Positions 36,706 to 47,500 of a stretch of 64,000 nucleotides of DNA are shown piece after piece; positions within the stretch are counted from its first letter, which is position 1; each line of letters starts with the position of its first letter. The position numbers and the translations under genes were made by a program. The notes under the pieces are model-generated. The model saw nothing but the letters and a program-made list of their open reading frames with translations, was not told where the DNA came from and did no database searches. The DNA is from Wolfiporia cocos. Taxonomy: Eukaryota; Basidiomycota; Agaricomycetes; Polyporales; Phaeolaceae. The stretch lies in the NCBI GenBank assembly GCA_029448655.1, contig JACCLO010000004.1:4650001-4714000 (forward strand), in the 5' to 3' direction.

Positions 36706-38191
36706 TCAGATGCGCAAGCCCGCCATCTTTCCGGCGAGCCCGGTCGCGCTAGCGGGCGTGACTTGGTTCACATCCCACACGACGAGCTTCCCATCCGCCC
36801 CAGACGTGCTCACCTGGGTGACGTTGCCCGGCACGCCCGCATACAGCCGCACGCTGGTGATCGTGTTCTGATGCACAGTAAACAGCTCGGACTCGGTCGC
36901 AGACGCCGCCGCCGATCCAGGTCCGCTCGAGATGCCGCGCGAGTCCGCGTTGCGGAAGGTGTTGAACGCGGCACTGTTGAGCCGCCCCGCGGCGGGCGCA
37001 CCGGGGCGCGAGCCGCCGGACGACTTGTTCGAGTGCGGGTCATCCAGGCTGCCCGTGAGTTCCCAGCCGCCCTCACTACCGGAGAAGACGATCGGCTGGC
37101 AGTCGTGTCCGGCTGCCACCAGGGAGTTCTCGGTGGTCCAGGTCAGGGTCAAAAGGGGCAGGCTGGTCAGCTTGATTGTGAAAGCAGCCGGGCCTCCGGG
37201 GTACACGACGGTGATACAGCTGTCATGGCCTGAAATACATAGTCAAGCTATTGTCTGCGCAGTGAAAAATCTCGGACGTACTGGCGAAGGCAAGCGCGTC
37301 TCCGGAAGGAGAGAATCCGACAGCATGTACCCAGCCGCCAGTCGGGCTGGTGTATTCACCACAGATAGTATTGAAGGGAAGCTTCTCGCCCCAGACAGTC
37401 GGAGATGGTCTGTAGATGTCATTATCGCCGCAGTATCACAGACCGACCAGAGATACGCACTTCTTGTCCACATCCTTGATATACGCGGACAGGACGCGCG
37501 CCTTCATATCAGCGCTGCCCGCAGCCAACAGCACATTGTTGGGGTGCCAGTCCACCGACAGCACGGTAGACCGGATAGGCTTCTTCAGGAGCCTCGATAC
37601 CCACCAATCACCCTCAGGGTCGAAGGAACAAATAGCGATAGCCCTACAATGCGCTCCGTCAGTGCCGAAACAAACGCCTCGGTCTGGGACATGTACCTAG
37701 CTCCGCTCGCGACCGCGAACTTGTCCTCGTTCGGACTCCACCGCACATGCGTCGCCGCCCTGTTGATCCTGAGTAGCACGAGCGTCGGCTTCCAGATCAT
37801 CCGCCCCGTCTGCGGGTCGGGGCTCAGCTGCCAGACGTAGGCATTGCGGTCCTGCGAGGACGTGACGATACGGTTCGAGTTGGGTGCCCAGTCGATGGAC
37901 GTGATGATCTTGTCGTGCTGTGAGGTATGGTGGGTGAGATCTGTGCGGGATAGCTAGGACGTGGCGCACGCACCTCAGAGAGCGTCTCGGTCGCCTTCCA
38001 CTCGTGCCCCTCGCGCGCAAAGATGGTTACGTCTTTCGTGTTAAGACTGACCGCCACCTCTGTGTGCCATTCGTATCAATCCACAATTCCGACCAGGAGA
38101 TGCGCAGATGCTACTGACCGGAGCGGTCGGCGTTGAATGCGTGCGATGTAATGGAGGTTTGCGCGAGGGAGTAGACTTCAGGTGGGGACAT
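36706..38191 (-). CDS. ARC40: Arp2/3 complex subunit 1 (ARPC1/Arc40)
   Basis: WD40 subunit of the Arp2/3 complex, which nucleates branched actin at endocytic sites and hyphal tips. The first exon from ATG 38191 ([20 protein letters not shown]) is spliced to [20 protein letters not shown]. Beta-propeller repeats follow: [80 protein letters not shown], and [19 protein letters not shown]. An Arc40-type insertion ([20 protein letters not shown]) precedes the last repeat, [15 protein letters not shown]. About six introns. Family length and architecture are normal. Confidence 0.94.
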
Positions 38192-38661
38192 ATTGGCTGC
38201 AGAGGACTAGCAGTCTACTACTGCACTATCTGAGTTGATCAAGCTAGAGGTCAGAGATCTGGTATTGACGAGGGCAGACGAGCACGCACCGGGATCAAGA
38301 GGTTCGGTTGCTAAGCGCCTAAGCCCCGCTCAGCTCACACTCGTCATCAAATGATTCGCAGGATCGGTTCGTTCGCCACAGGCGTAGTTGTCTCCGAGCC
38401 ACAATAAACATATCGGATACTATGTACATGAATGCAATATGGCATTCTCCATTCTCTGCATAAGCAATCTGGTCACTAAAGTACTAACACTCGACATGTA
38501 CGTAGACTACATAATACAAATATGTGCACTGTCCGCAAGATGTGCATTCAAAGTCCATCCCGTGTATGTGTGGTATGAAGTCGGCGCTGCGCAAGGAAGG
38601 TCCGACGCCCAAGATGGCAGAACATATATCGTAAACAGTATAAAACAGTATGATCGCGCTC
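38192..38661. other. Spacer between the WC-2-like gene and arpc1
   Basis: 470 bp between two minus-strand genes, holding the arpc1 promoter and the 3' UTR of the WC-2-like gene. No ORF or RNA gene is supported. Confidence 0.4.
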
Positions 38662-39962
38662 TCAGAAGACGACGGTCGCGTTCGGGTCCCCGCCATCTTC
38701 GAGCGAACCCGTTTTGTCCGTGCGCACCTTCTTGGCCCAACGCAGGCCACACGCGTTGCACAGCGTCTTTGGTCCTAGCGGGCCCTGCAGACCGTAGTAC
38801 ATTAGCGTTGCTGTTACACTGCATGTCAAATCACGCACCTTACGCCATTCAGGCGAGTCCGTGCGCCCGCACGTCACACAGACGTATTGCTCGCCTACAT
38901 TGAACACTCGCTTGACCTATATGCGTGGTCCTGTGGTCAGGGCGCGTGGCATGATATAATGGGGGCGCGCGTACCTTTTTTCTCGACCCACTTGCGTCAC
39001 TTCCGTCGTCTTCTCTGGGTAGCATGCTCTCCGGACTGTGCTCTGAGAACGCGCCATCCATACGATTCGCGCTCGGAACGTGCGCAATTGTTTCGCCGTA
39101 GTATCTGTCACTCGGATTGGATTGCCCGTACTGCATGGCTGCATTTCCTGGTGCTGATGCAGAATAACCCGCATCATCGGTGTTTGCCTGCGCGCGAAGA
39201 GAATTAACGCGCTGCTGCAAACGCTCGTTCTCCATCTTGAGCTCGAGGAACGTGTTCAACCTAAAATGCCCGACGTCAGCATCCGTCCATGCAAGAATTG
39301 CCCTGAGTTACGTATCACGAAAGGGTAATGAATAGCACTTTTCGGCTGTTTGTCACAGAAACACCGAGCTGTCAAAAGCCAAGACAAGATATCACGTACA
39401 TGGCGGTGTTGCGGCTCGGATACGGTTTCGCGACCGCAAAGAAGCACTGAAACTTGCCCGTCTCAGGCAGGACGTGCGGGTGTCCCGTAATCTCAAACAA
39501 AACCTCCCGTGGACGCGCCCCATAGTCCGCCGCGGCATAGACCTCGTTCTTGCACTGCAGCCGCGCATACGCGAGCAGCGATCCGTTCGTCTCTACGCTC
39601 TCGCGGAACAGCGCGCTGAACCCGGCGCGATCGTCTGCATTCACGAGCTCGAGCAGATCGCGGTCGACGAGCTCCTCCTCGCGCCAGCCAAGTAGGTCTG
39701 TCACCGCCGCGCCGCAGTACCACACCGCGCACGAGCCCGAGAGCACGAGCAGGATCGCCTCGCTCAGTTCCGCGACGAGTAGGTCCGCCCAGCGCTTGCG
39801 CCTTGTGAATTCGAAAATCTGTGCATCGCGCGGGGATCCTGACTGTGTCTGGGCCGTGTTAGTCCCCGTGCTCGGGCTGGCCGACGCGCCGGAGCCCGCG
39901 TTTGTCGCGGTCAGCGAGGACGGTCCCGCGACTGTTTGGGGCATGGCTTGCGCGAGAGACAT
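38662..39962 (-). CDS. wc-2: White collar 2-like PAS/GATA transcription factor
   Basis: Homologue of WC-2, the DNA-binding partner of the WC-1 blue-light receptor; it controls photomorphogenesis in mushrooms. From ATG 39962 ([16 protein letters not shown]) a PAS domain follows: [52 protein letters not shown] and [13 protein letters not shown]. It lacks the flavin-binding Cys motif of LOV domains, as expected for WC-2. A short coiled segment ([20 protein letters not shown]) leads to the single GATA finger [14 protein letters not shown] joined to [19 protein letters not shown]. An intron (38785-38838, 54 nt, no stop) interrupts the finger exactly between its Cys pairs. Codon 1 is the first ATG downstream of an in-frame GTG at 39995. 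Confidence 0.92.
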
Positions 39963-42394
39963 TGCCAACAAGATAGAGAGCGACGAGGAGAGCACAGAGC
40001 AGGGACCAGGATTAATGATGGCACGCGGCTACGGTGCGCCATTCTATAAAATGAGAGCGAAGACAAAGTTCTGTCAATGATTCAAGCGCGTCCGCGAGAC
40101 GAGCGATGCGATTTCCATTTCCAGGGCCGGCGGTATTGGTTGTAATGAAGGCACGTGATCAAACCTCCGGAATCCGCGCGCGAAAGCAATGGGACAATAA
40201 ACCCTCTAATGGACATTTTGTACAACCAGTGCCGACGGAAGCGTTGGTGAATGCTTCGCTGTGGGCTATAATTTGGCTCCATAAGCAGTCTCGACTGTGC
40301 GCGGGACGATGAGGTCATACTGTGATCGAGCAATCATATTAATCATTGATCAAGGCGCCACAGCTGGTGGGTAAGATTAGCCCCATTGGCAATCTCCATA
40401 TAAGGCTTCCTAAGTTGCGAGCTTGCGCTAGCGGGCGAGGGGTATTACGATCTGTGAGATATGTGGAACTTGTTACTATTACTAGTAGAACGTGGTTTAA
40501 AAAGGGTCCCGGCGCGGCACGTGACCACTGAGTGTCCGCGCTGCGCGCGAGCTCCGGTTCTGGCGTCGAGAGCGCGAGGTTGAGTGATCCCGAAACGCGC
40601 ACGGTGCGTAATTTGGGGTGCGAAATCGAAAACTCGCGAGTCGGAACTCGGAACGTGGCAACGTAAGAGGGACCCGCTCTCTCGTGCGTCGAGAAGTGGG
40701 CCGAAACGCGTAGCACGACTGCACCACCGCCCGACACAAAGGAGTACTTGGGTGGGTGGGTGAAACTTGGTGGCTACGAGCTTACGGCGAGACTGTAGAC
40801 TACAAGCTTGCGGCGAGTCGGGAGAGAAGGGCGCGAGATGAAAACTCGCGTTGACCCCTTCTAGCTCGCTTAGTAAGCACTACTTCTACTTAGCGCTCGT
40901 GCCTCGCGCTAGGTGCGAACTGCATTGCTCCAAAAGCCGTATGCCGGAGGATGATGACCTTTCTATTCTCAGCATATGTATGTACACAATTTATGCTCAG
41001 TGGGCTGCGTGACTGCGAGTACTGAGGCATGAACCAGCGTGGCATTCGTCAATAAAAAGCAGACTTACCGTGAATATGAAGCGGAGCCCAAAAATAATGC
41101 ACAGGAAATACTCCCATCCTACTCACCTGCCCAGTCGTGTCGACGTCGTAGCATGGTCCTGTTCATGGGGTGGTATTGCAATGCCATGTCTGAGGGAGCG
41201 CAGCAGCCACCCGTTTAAACTCCGCTCCAGACGTGCTTGCCTCATGACAACTTCAATGCAACTCATACGCATTGCTATTCTAATGATTTGGACCAAGTAC
41301 AATTACTCGCAATTGCAAGCCAGGTCTGGGCAGTGCGACCAAGTCGATGTGCCCAGCTATGTCTGCGGCGATGTACATAACTACCTGATTTGTACCGACG
41401 AGATCTCTTTAGAGCTTGCTCTCCTCGCAGAAAGATTAACGGCTCAGAGAGAACATCTCGTTCTACATTACATACCAACTTTGATAGCTGTGGCCATCGC
41501 TGGGAATAAAAGAAGTTCCAGAAAACGTTGCAACGCTGCTAGTTTGATAGTATAGTAAACTATTCCTTTTCTTGCCCAAGCTTGCCCCGAACAGGATGTA
41601 CTCCCGGATCCGGGACCCTTGATCAGTCGGCGCTACATATGTACATGCTGATCACGACTACAACATAACACACGCGTAAAAGGCAGGACTAACCCACGAT
41701 TGTGGCTGCTCACACATATGAGATCCTGCTGCCACACTATGTCACGACAGAAAGGCACTCTTGCTTTTGCTCCACAACGCTTTTGATCGACACGCGCAGA
41801 TGCGCTAACGCCGAGGCCGGAGTTAGTGTCCATGCCGCCCCTCGGCTGTGGCTTAAAGCTTAAACGCTTCCGACCCGACGCGCCACTTTTCTCTTACACG
41901 CAATTTTCCGTGCGTCGGCGACTATTGCGACGTGCACGGAATGTTGACGGCCGCACACCTCCAGCCTTCTCGCAAATTTTCACAAGCGCACAGACACGGC
42001 CCTGAACACATCCCGACACATGAATGTATTATCACTACGTGGCCTGCTACAACACCGTCCCAGCGAAAGAAGACACAGTACACGCCGCATAAGGCCGGCT
42101 CTACCGTAGCATAGCGTAGGATAGCGTGCGTTCGACAATGCATGTATGCGATTTAGCTGGTACGTGCAGGAGATGCGCGACACGAGAGATGGAGACATGA
42201 CATTGAGATGTAGCAAATAAACGGGAGATTTGGAGGAGGCGGGCGAGTCCGAAAGCGCGAGAGACGACGGGGCCAGAACCAGTGGAATCAAGATAGGTGA
42301 GGTGTAAGTTATTTCTACGCGGTCTATGGATTCTTCTTTGGCGGTTGCTATGTTTGGGTGGGGTATGCGGGGTGAGGCGACGGCTGCGGGCCAC
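39963..42394. other. 2.4-kb gap without recognised genes
   Basis: Contains the WC-2-like promoter side (39963 onward) and the SDR 3' flank. A 161-codon plus-strand ORF at 41070-41555 has no family motif and an uneven composition. The part from 40500 to 40920 is unusually rich in CG dinucleotides and carries a 26-bp tandem repeat. Confidence 0.35.
40774..40825. repeat. 26-bp tandem repeat, two diverged units
   Basis: Two adjacent units start CTACGAGCTTACGGCGAG and CTACAAGCTTGCGGCGAG. The similarity is visible over the first 18 bp of each 26-bp unit. Confidence 0.6.
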
Positions 42395-43952
42395 CTAGAT
42401 GATACAGTAACCGCCGTCGACGCGGATCTCGGAGCCGGTCATGAACCGCGACGCGTCGCTAGCAAGGAAGACAACCGCGCCCTGTATGGTGAAACAGCAA
42501 CAATCAGCACGAGGTGTGATTTGTGTGGCAATGTGACACGTACAGCCAGGTCTTCTGGCTCACCCATCTGCGAGACGTGATGTGAGCGATCAGTCAGGCT
42601 GCGATCGGGCGGAACTCACCCTTCCCATGGGCGTCAGGCTTTCCCATGTTTTCTGTCAGGCGGGGGCCGCGGGTTAACAATGGTTCACACTCGAGAGCCG
42701 CAGCTGACTGACCTTGAGCTCGGTGTCGTGCGCGAGAATCGTCCGCGTGAGCTTGGTCAACATGTAACCCGGGCTGGAAAGGGCGGTGGCGCGGGTCAGT
42801 TACGCGCCACATCAGTCGCGTGACGTCATCGCTTGCCTGAGGCAGTTGACGCGCACACCCTTCTTCGCCCACTCGACTGCCAGACTGGCGGCCATGTGCT
42901 TGACGGCTACGAATAGGAAGCAGGATTGAGTTGCCGGCAAAGAGAACGAGCGGAGATCGAGAAGACTTGCCTGCTTTGGCAGCGTTGTACGGGGTCTGGG
43001 GCTGGGGAATGTTCACGATCTGGACAGGGGCCGGCGTCAGAGGCTATTGCCCCGCAGGCCCAGGCGTGTACGCACGTTGGCACTCATACTGGCGACGAGC
43101 ACAACGCTTCCTCCGCCCTGCGGAATCATGTGTCTCGCAGCTTCCCGGGCAGTGAAGAACGCGCCATGCACGTTGATGTCGTACAGCCGCTTGATGCGGT
43201 CAAAGGGGTAGCTGCAGGGAGCCGGGGCGGCCATCAGAGGAACATCCCTGACCCGTGCGCCGGGGTGCACTCACTCGAACGCGGAGTAGTTCTCGACAAT
43301 GCCTGTGTGGAGCAGCCAAGGCAGCGCGCAGCGTGAGTATAAGTGGGCGGAGATACGCGGGGCAGCGTGACACACCGGCTGACGCGACAACCGAGTCTAT
43401 GCGCCCGTACGTGTCCATGACGCGCCTGTACGCCTGCTGCACGGACAGCTCGGACGAGACATCGCACCCGATGCCGATGATGTTGTAGTCGCCGGGTTCC
43501 ATGTCACTGTCAACTTCACACCTTATCAGTAGTTGTCGACGCGGGCGCAGGGCAAGGGTCCTGACCGCATGACTGCTTGACGAGCTCCTGGGCGGCCTCT
43601 TGCGCCTCCTCCTCTTTCAGGTCGAGGATGGCGAGCTGGGTGCAGCCGGACTGGGTGAAGGCGCGACAGAACTCGTTGCCGAGACCGCGGGCGGCGCCGG
43701 TGACCATGCAGACCTGTGGGTGGGCAACGCGCTTGAGCGGGGGCGCAGGACGGGGGCGGGCCGTGCAACACGCACTTTGTTGGCCATGGAGAAGTCGGGG
43801 AGGGTCTTGACGACCTTCGCCTTGGCGGCGACGGCGCTGTTGAGGGTGGAGTTGAACCGTGCATGAAGCAGGATGCGGGGTGGTGGTCGGGCGACGGCGA
43901 GCGAGCGCGAGACGGTGGGCAGGGACGAGCGAACGAGGAGAGTGGGCGACAT
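42395..43952 (-). CDS. Short-chain dehydrogenase/reductase, probably mitochondrial
   Basis: Classical NAD(P)-dependent SDR, closest in pattern to fungal D-arabinitol/sorbose-type reductases; the substrate is unknown. ATG 43952 opens an Arg- and Ser-rich N terminus ([20 protein letters not shown]) that looks like a mitochondrial presequence. The cofactor motif [15 protein letters not shown] (NNAG position), [10 protein letters not shown] (catalytic Ser) and YNAAKA (catalytic Tyr and Lys, near 42980) are all present. [20 protein letters not shown] and the C-terminal [18 protein letters not shown] complete it. Roughly eight introns; some borders near 42600-42720 are approximate. All catalytic residues are kept, so the enzyme should be active. 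Confidence 0.9.
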
Positions 43953-44532
43953 TGGGGGGGAGGTGGGTGGAGGCAAAAGGGGGAGGAGAGAGTCAGAGAG
44001 AGAGGCGAGGGCGGAGCGTAGAGCGAATTTATTGCACGCCCCAGAGCGTCTGGCAGTGTGTCGGTCCGATCAGCCAATCGCGGGGGCCTTCCCATATCGG
44101 GCGCTGATCAAAGCGGGCTTTGCCACCCCCGCCACCTGACCCCGCATCCTGCCAGTCCCTGTCCATGTCCCGCCCCGCCCAGTCTCGACCCGCCAGGCGC
44201 CCGCCCCCCATTGGCCGCCTCCGCATCCTCGGCATCAGTCGCCCTGCGCCCTGCTCACGCACCCACACCGCTCCTTCCGAACAGTCTGATAGCATAGTTC
44301 TAGTCGTAAAACATATCAGGTATGGGCCATACGTAAACGAGCGTGGGGTATCGCAGGAGCAGAATAATAGACGAACAGTAGCCAATAAACATATCCTAGA
44401 CTAATAGAATATACGAATAGTGAGGTACCAATCCAACACCGGCCGGCCGAGGCCAGCCACCCTGACTCGTCCCAATCCTGGGCAGAAAATCAATGCGGAA
44501 CGCGGCGCGCCCAGCCCCGATCGCTCGCGACT
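43953..44532. other. Spacer between the kinesin and SDR genes
   Basis: 580 bp. Upstream of the SDR start the plus strand is strongly G/A-rich (43900-44030), so the coding strand of the SDR promoter is C/T-rich, as often seen at fungal transcription starts. No gene is supported. Confidence 0.4.
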
Positions 44533-47500
44533 TCATAGGCACGCGAACTTGGACTTGCGCTTCTGCAGCTCGTCCATCCGGCTGTCCAGCTGCGCCCGCG
44601 CCCGCTCCTTCGCTCGCCGCTCCTCGTCTAGCCGGTGCTCGAGCGACTGCTTCTCCTCCACAATCGACCGCCGCACGTTCACCACTTCGTTCTTCGCCTC
44701 GTGCAGCTCCGCACGCAGGCCCGCGATCTGCGTGTTCAGCGTGTCCCTCTCGCGCGCCAGCTCCGTGGCCTGCATCCGAGCCTTGCGCACTATACACGTC
44801 AACGAGCATTTCACATGCGAGAACAAAGAAGCGCGGCATGTGAGCGATCTCCCCACACTCTAAAGCTTGCGAAATGAAACGATAACGTACGATTTTTCTC
44901 CGCATCGCCTAGCGACGACTCGAGCGAGGCGACCAGGTCCATGTGCGCCTGCAGATCGCTTTCGCAATGCGTCAGCTGCTTGTTCAGCGTCTTGATCATC
45001 GCCTCTTGCTCCTCGATCTGTTTTGCCTGCTGTTGCACCTGCGCCGTCAACTTCGGATCAGGTGCACCCGTTGGCGTGGGCGGTCCACTAGTCGACGGAG
45101 CAAGCGAAGTGGCAGGCGTTGTCGGCGATTCGAGCAGCGAGGACTCGCCACCCGTCGGCGATGTGAACCCGGAGGAGGAAGCCGAGGCCGCACTCGCCTG
45201 CGGCGCATGCGCGAACTGGGGCGCCGGAGGAATCGGCACGGTCGGTGGCGGTGCGGGCGGTGGGAGTTTCGTCGGAGACAGCCCACTGGAGCGTACCCCT
45301 CCGTTGAGACCCTGTCGTGTGCCAGGTGATGGACTCCGGACCAGCTGAGACTGCAAGTCGCGGAGGAGGCTGTCCTGCCGATTTCTCTCGGCCTGCAGGC
45401 TATCCATCTCGTCCTTGGTGCGCTGAAGGTTCTCCTGCATCTCCGCAATCAGAGAGCGATGCCTCTCCAGCTCGTCTACCAAAGACTCGCGCTTGGACGC
45501 CTCCTTAGCGAGCTGAGACGTCTTGTCATGCGTCTCCTGCAGTTCCTGGCGCAGATTCTGCACCTCGGCCAAAAGTGCGTCGCGTTCTTCATTTGAGCTG
45601 GATAGTTGCTGATGCATGAGGTCGATGACGTTTGACTTTTGCTGTAACGCTTCCTCATGAGACCGGCGCATGTCTTCCCGCGTAACGGCAAACTCATCGG
45701 ATGCCGCCTTGTACGATTCGAGTTCTTCGAGAAGTAGGTTGTGATTCTGCTGCAACCCCTGAACCTCATCGTCACGCTCCTTCTGCATCTCTTCGAGCTG
45801 CAGATCATGGTCTTTACGCAAGATCGCGAGCTCGTCGGCATGCTTCTGTTGCAGTTCGGCCAATGCAGAAGCTATCCGCTCCCGTTCTTCGGCAAGCACT
45901 TGCTCTGTGTGAGCACGGGCTGCTTCGAGATCTTGATGATGCTGATCCTCGGTGGCTATCAGATCTGTCTGAGCCTGCGTCAGAGCGGTTTGGTGTTCGG
46001 CCTTCAAACGCGCGATCTCCTCCGCATGAGACGTGATAAGCGCAGATCGGTGTTCTTCTGCGTCGTTCTCAACACCTTGAATGGCAGCCTTGTGAGCCTC
46101 CTCCATGCGTGCGAGTTCTTCGGCGTGACTGCGTTCCGCTTCTTGCACGGTTGCTGCCTGCTGCTCCTTGACAGATCGGAGTTCCTCCTCTAGTCGCTGC
46201 TGCACCTCAGAGCTTGAGGACGACATCTCCGCTCGAACCCGGTCCAGTTCCGCGGTGATGTTGGCTATGTCGCGTGACGACTCTTCCTGCAAGTTGGCTA
46301 GCGCGTCGGCATGCTCGGCCGCACTCTGCTCAAGTGCAACGCGGTGCTCCTCATCCTTGGCGGACAAAGCGTGGGAGTGTTCCGCCTGTAACTTGGCGAG
46401 TTCGTCTGCGAATTCGACTTCCTTTGTGCTGAGTGTCTCGGCATGACTAGCCTTGAGCCTCTCCCGCGAAGCTCTGTGAAGCTCTTCTTTGGCGCTTAAT
46501 GCCTGAGAGTGCTCGTCCTTCAGTTTCTGGATGTCGTCAAGGAACTGCCTTTCCTTCTCGCCAATGGCCGCCGCATGCTCGTCCTGCAGGCTCTTGAGCG
46601 CAGCATCGCGCGCAGACTGCGATTCTGAGAGTGAGCCTTCCCGAGCGATCTCGGCCATCCGCATCTCCCGGGCGTGCTCGTCCCGCAGGCGTTCCATTGC
46701 AGTAGCCGCTTCCGCAGACTGCTTCTCGAGCGCCTGTGCATGCTCGGTGCGAAGCTTGGTGAGCGCGTTGTAGTACTCCTCCTCCGTTGTTTGCAGCGTG
46801 GCAGCGGCCTCTTCGTCCTTCTTCGTGAGCGCGGTCTGGTGCTCTGCGGCGAGCTTGGCGAGAGCGGCCTCATGTTCGACTCGGGTGTGCTCGAGCATGT
46901 CCTCCACAGCCTGGCTGCGGCGTTTGAGCTCCTCCTCATGGTCCGCTTGCAGCTTGCCAAAGGCAGCTTCGTGGTCTTGACGGGCCTTCTCCAGGGCGGC
47001 GGAGCCCTCGGAAAGCTGATCGCGCAACTGCTGCAATGCTTCCTCGTTCTCCTCCTTCATCCTCGCAAGCAGGCCGTCAATCTCAGATCCCTTCAAACGT
47101 AACGCGTCCTCATGCTCCGCTTTCAGTTTGGCGACTTCGGCGGCGTGTTCTGCTCGTGCCTGCTCAAGGGACTCGAGGAGCTCGGCCTCTCGTCGCTGCA
47201 CTTTCTGCAGAGTCTCCGAGAGGTCGGATTCACGGAGCTGCACCTCGGCAAGCGACTCGACAAGTTTGACCTCGCGCTCTTCGAGCTGCTGGAGCTTCTG
47301 CAAGTCTTCGCCGTGTTTGGCCAGATCCTCCTCGTGTTTCTTCTGCAGTGCCTCGATCTCCGTGGACATATTCAATGTCTGATGAAATTAGTTTAGACAT
47401 CACACGTAAGATTAACGGAGGCACGATGTACCTGGTCGCGCGACAACACCGTGAGTTCTTCGAACTGTCTGCGCACTTGTGTGAGTTCCACAGTGAGCTT

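Noticed and set aside
36490..37840. Long plus-strand ORFs of 247 and 302 codons
   Set aside because: They lie opposite the arpc1 exons, which encode clear WD40 repeats on the minus strand. The plus-strand translations show no domain.
39963..39995. Longer N terminus for the WC-2-like protein
   Set aside because: The codon at 39995 is GTG; the first ATG in frame is at 39962.
41070..41555. 161-codon plus-strand ORF in the 2.4-kb gap
   Set aside because: No recognisable motif, no coding-like pattern and no neighbouring exon to join. A chance ORF is more likely.
43526..44107. Several overlapping ORFs rich in Pro, Arg and Ser
   Set aside because: They come from the GC-rich first exon and CT-rich promoter of the SDR gene read in wrong frames.
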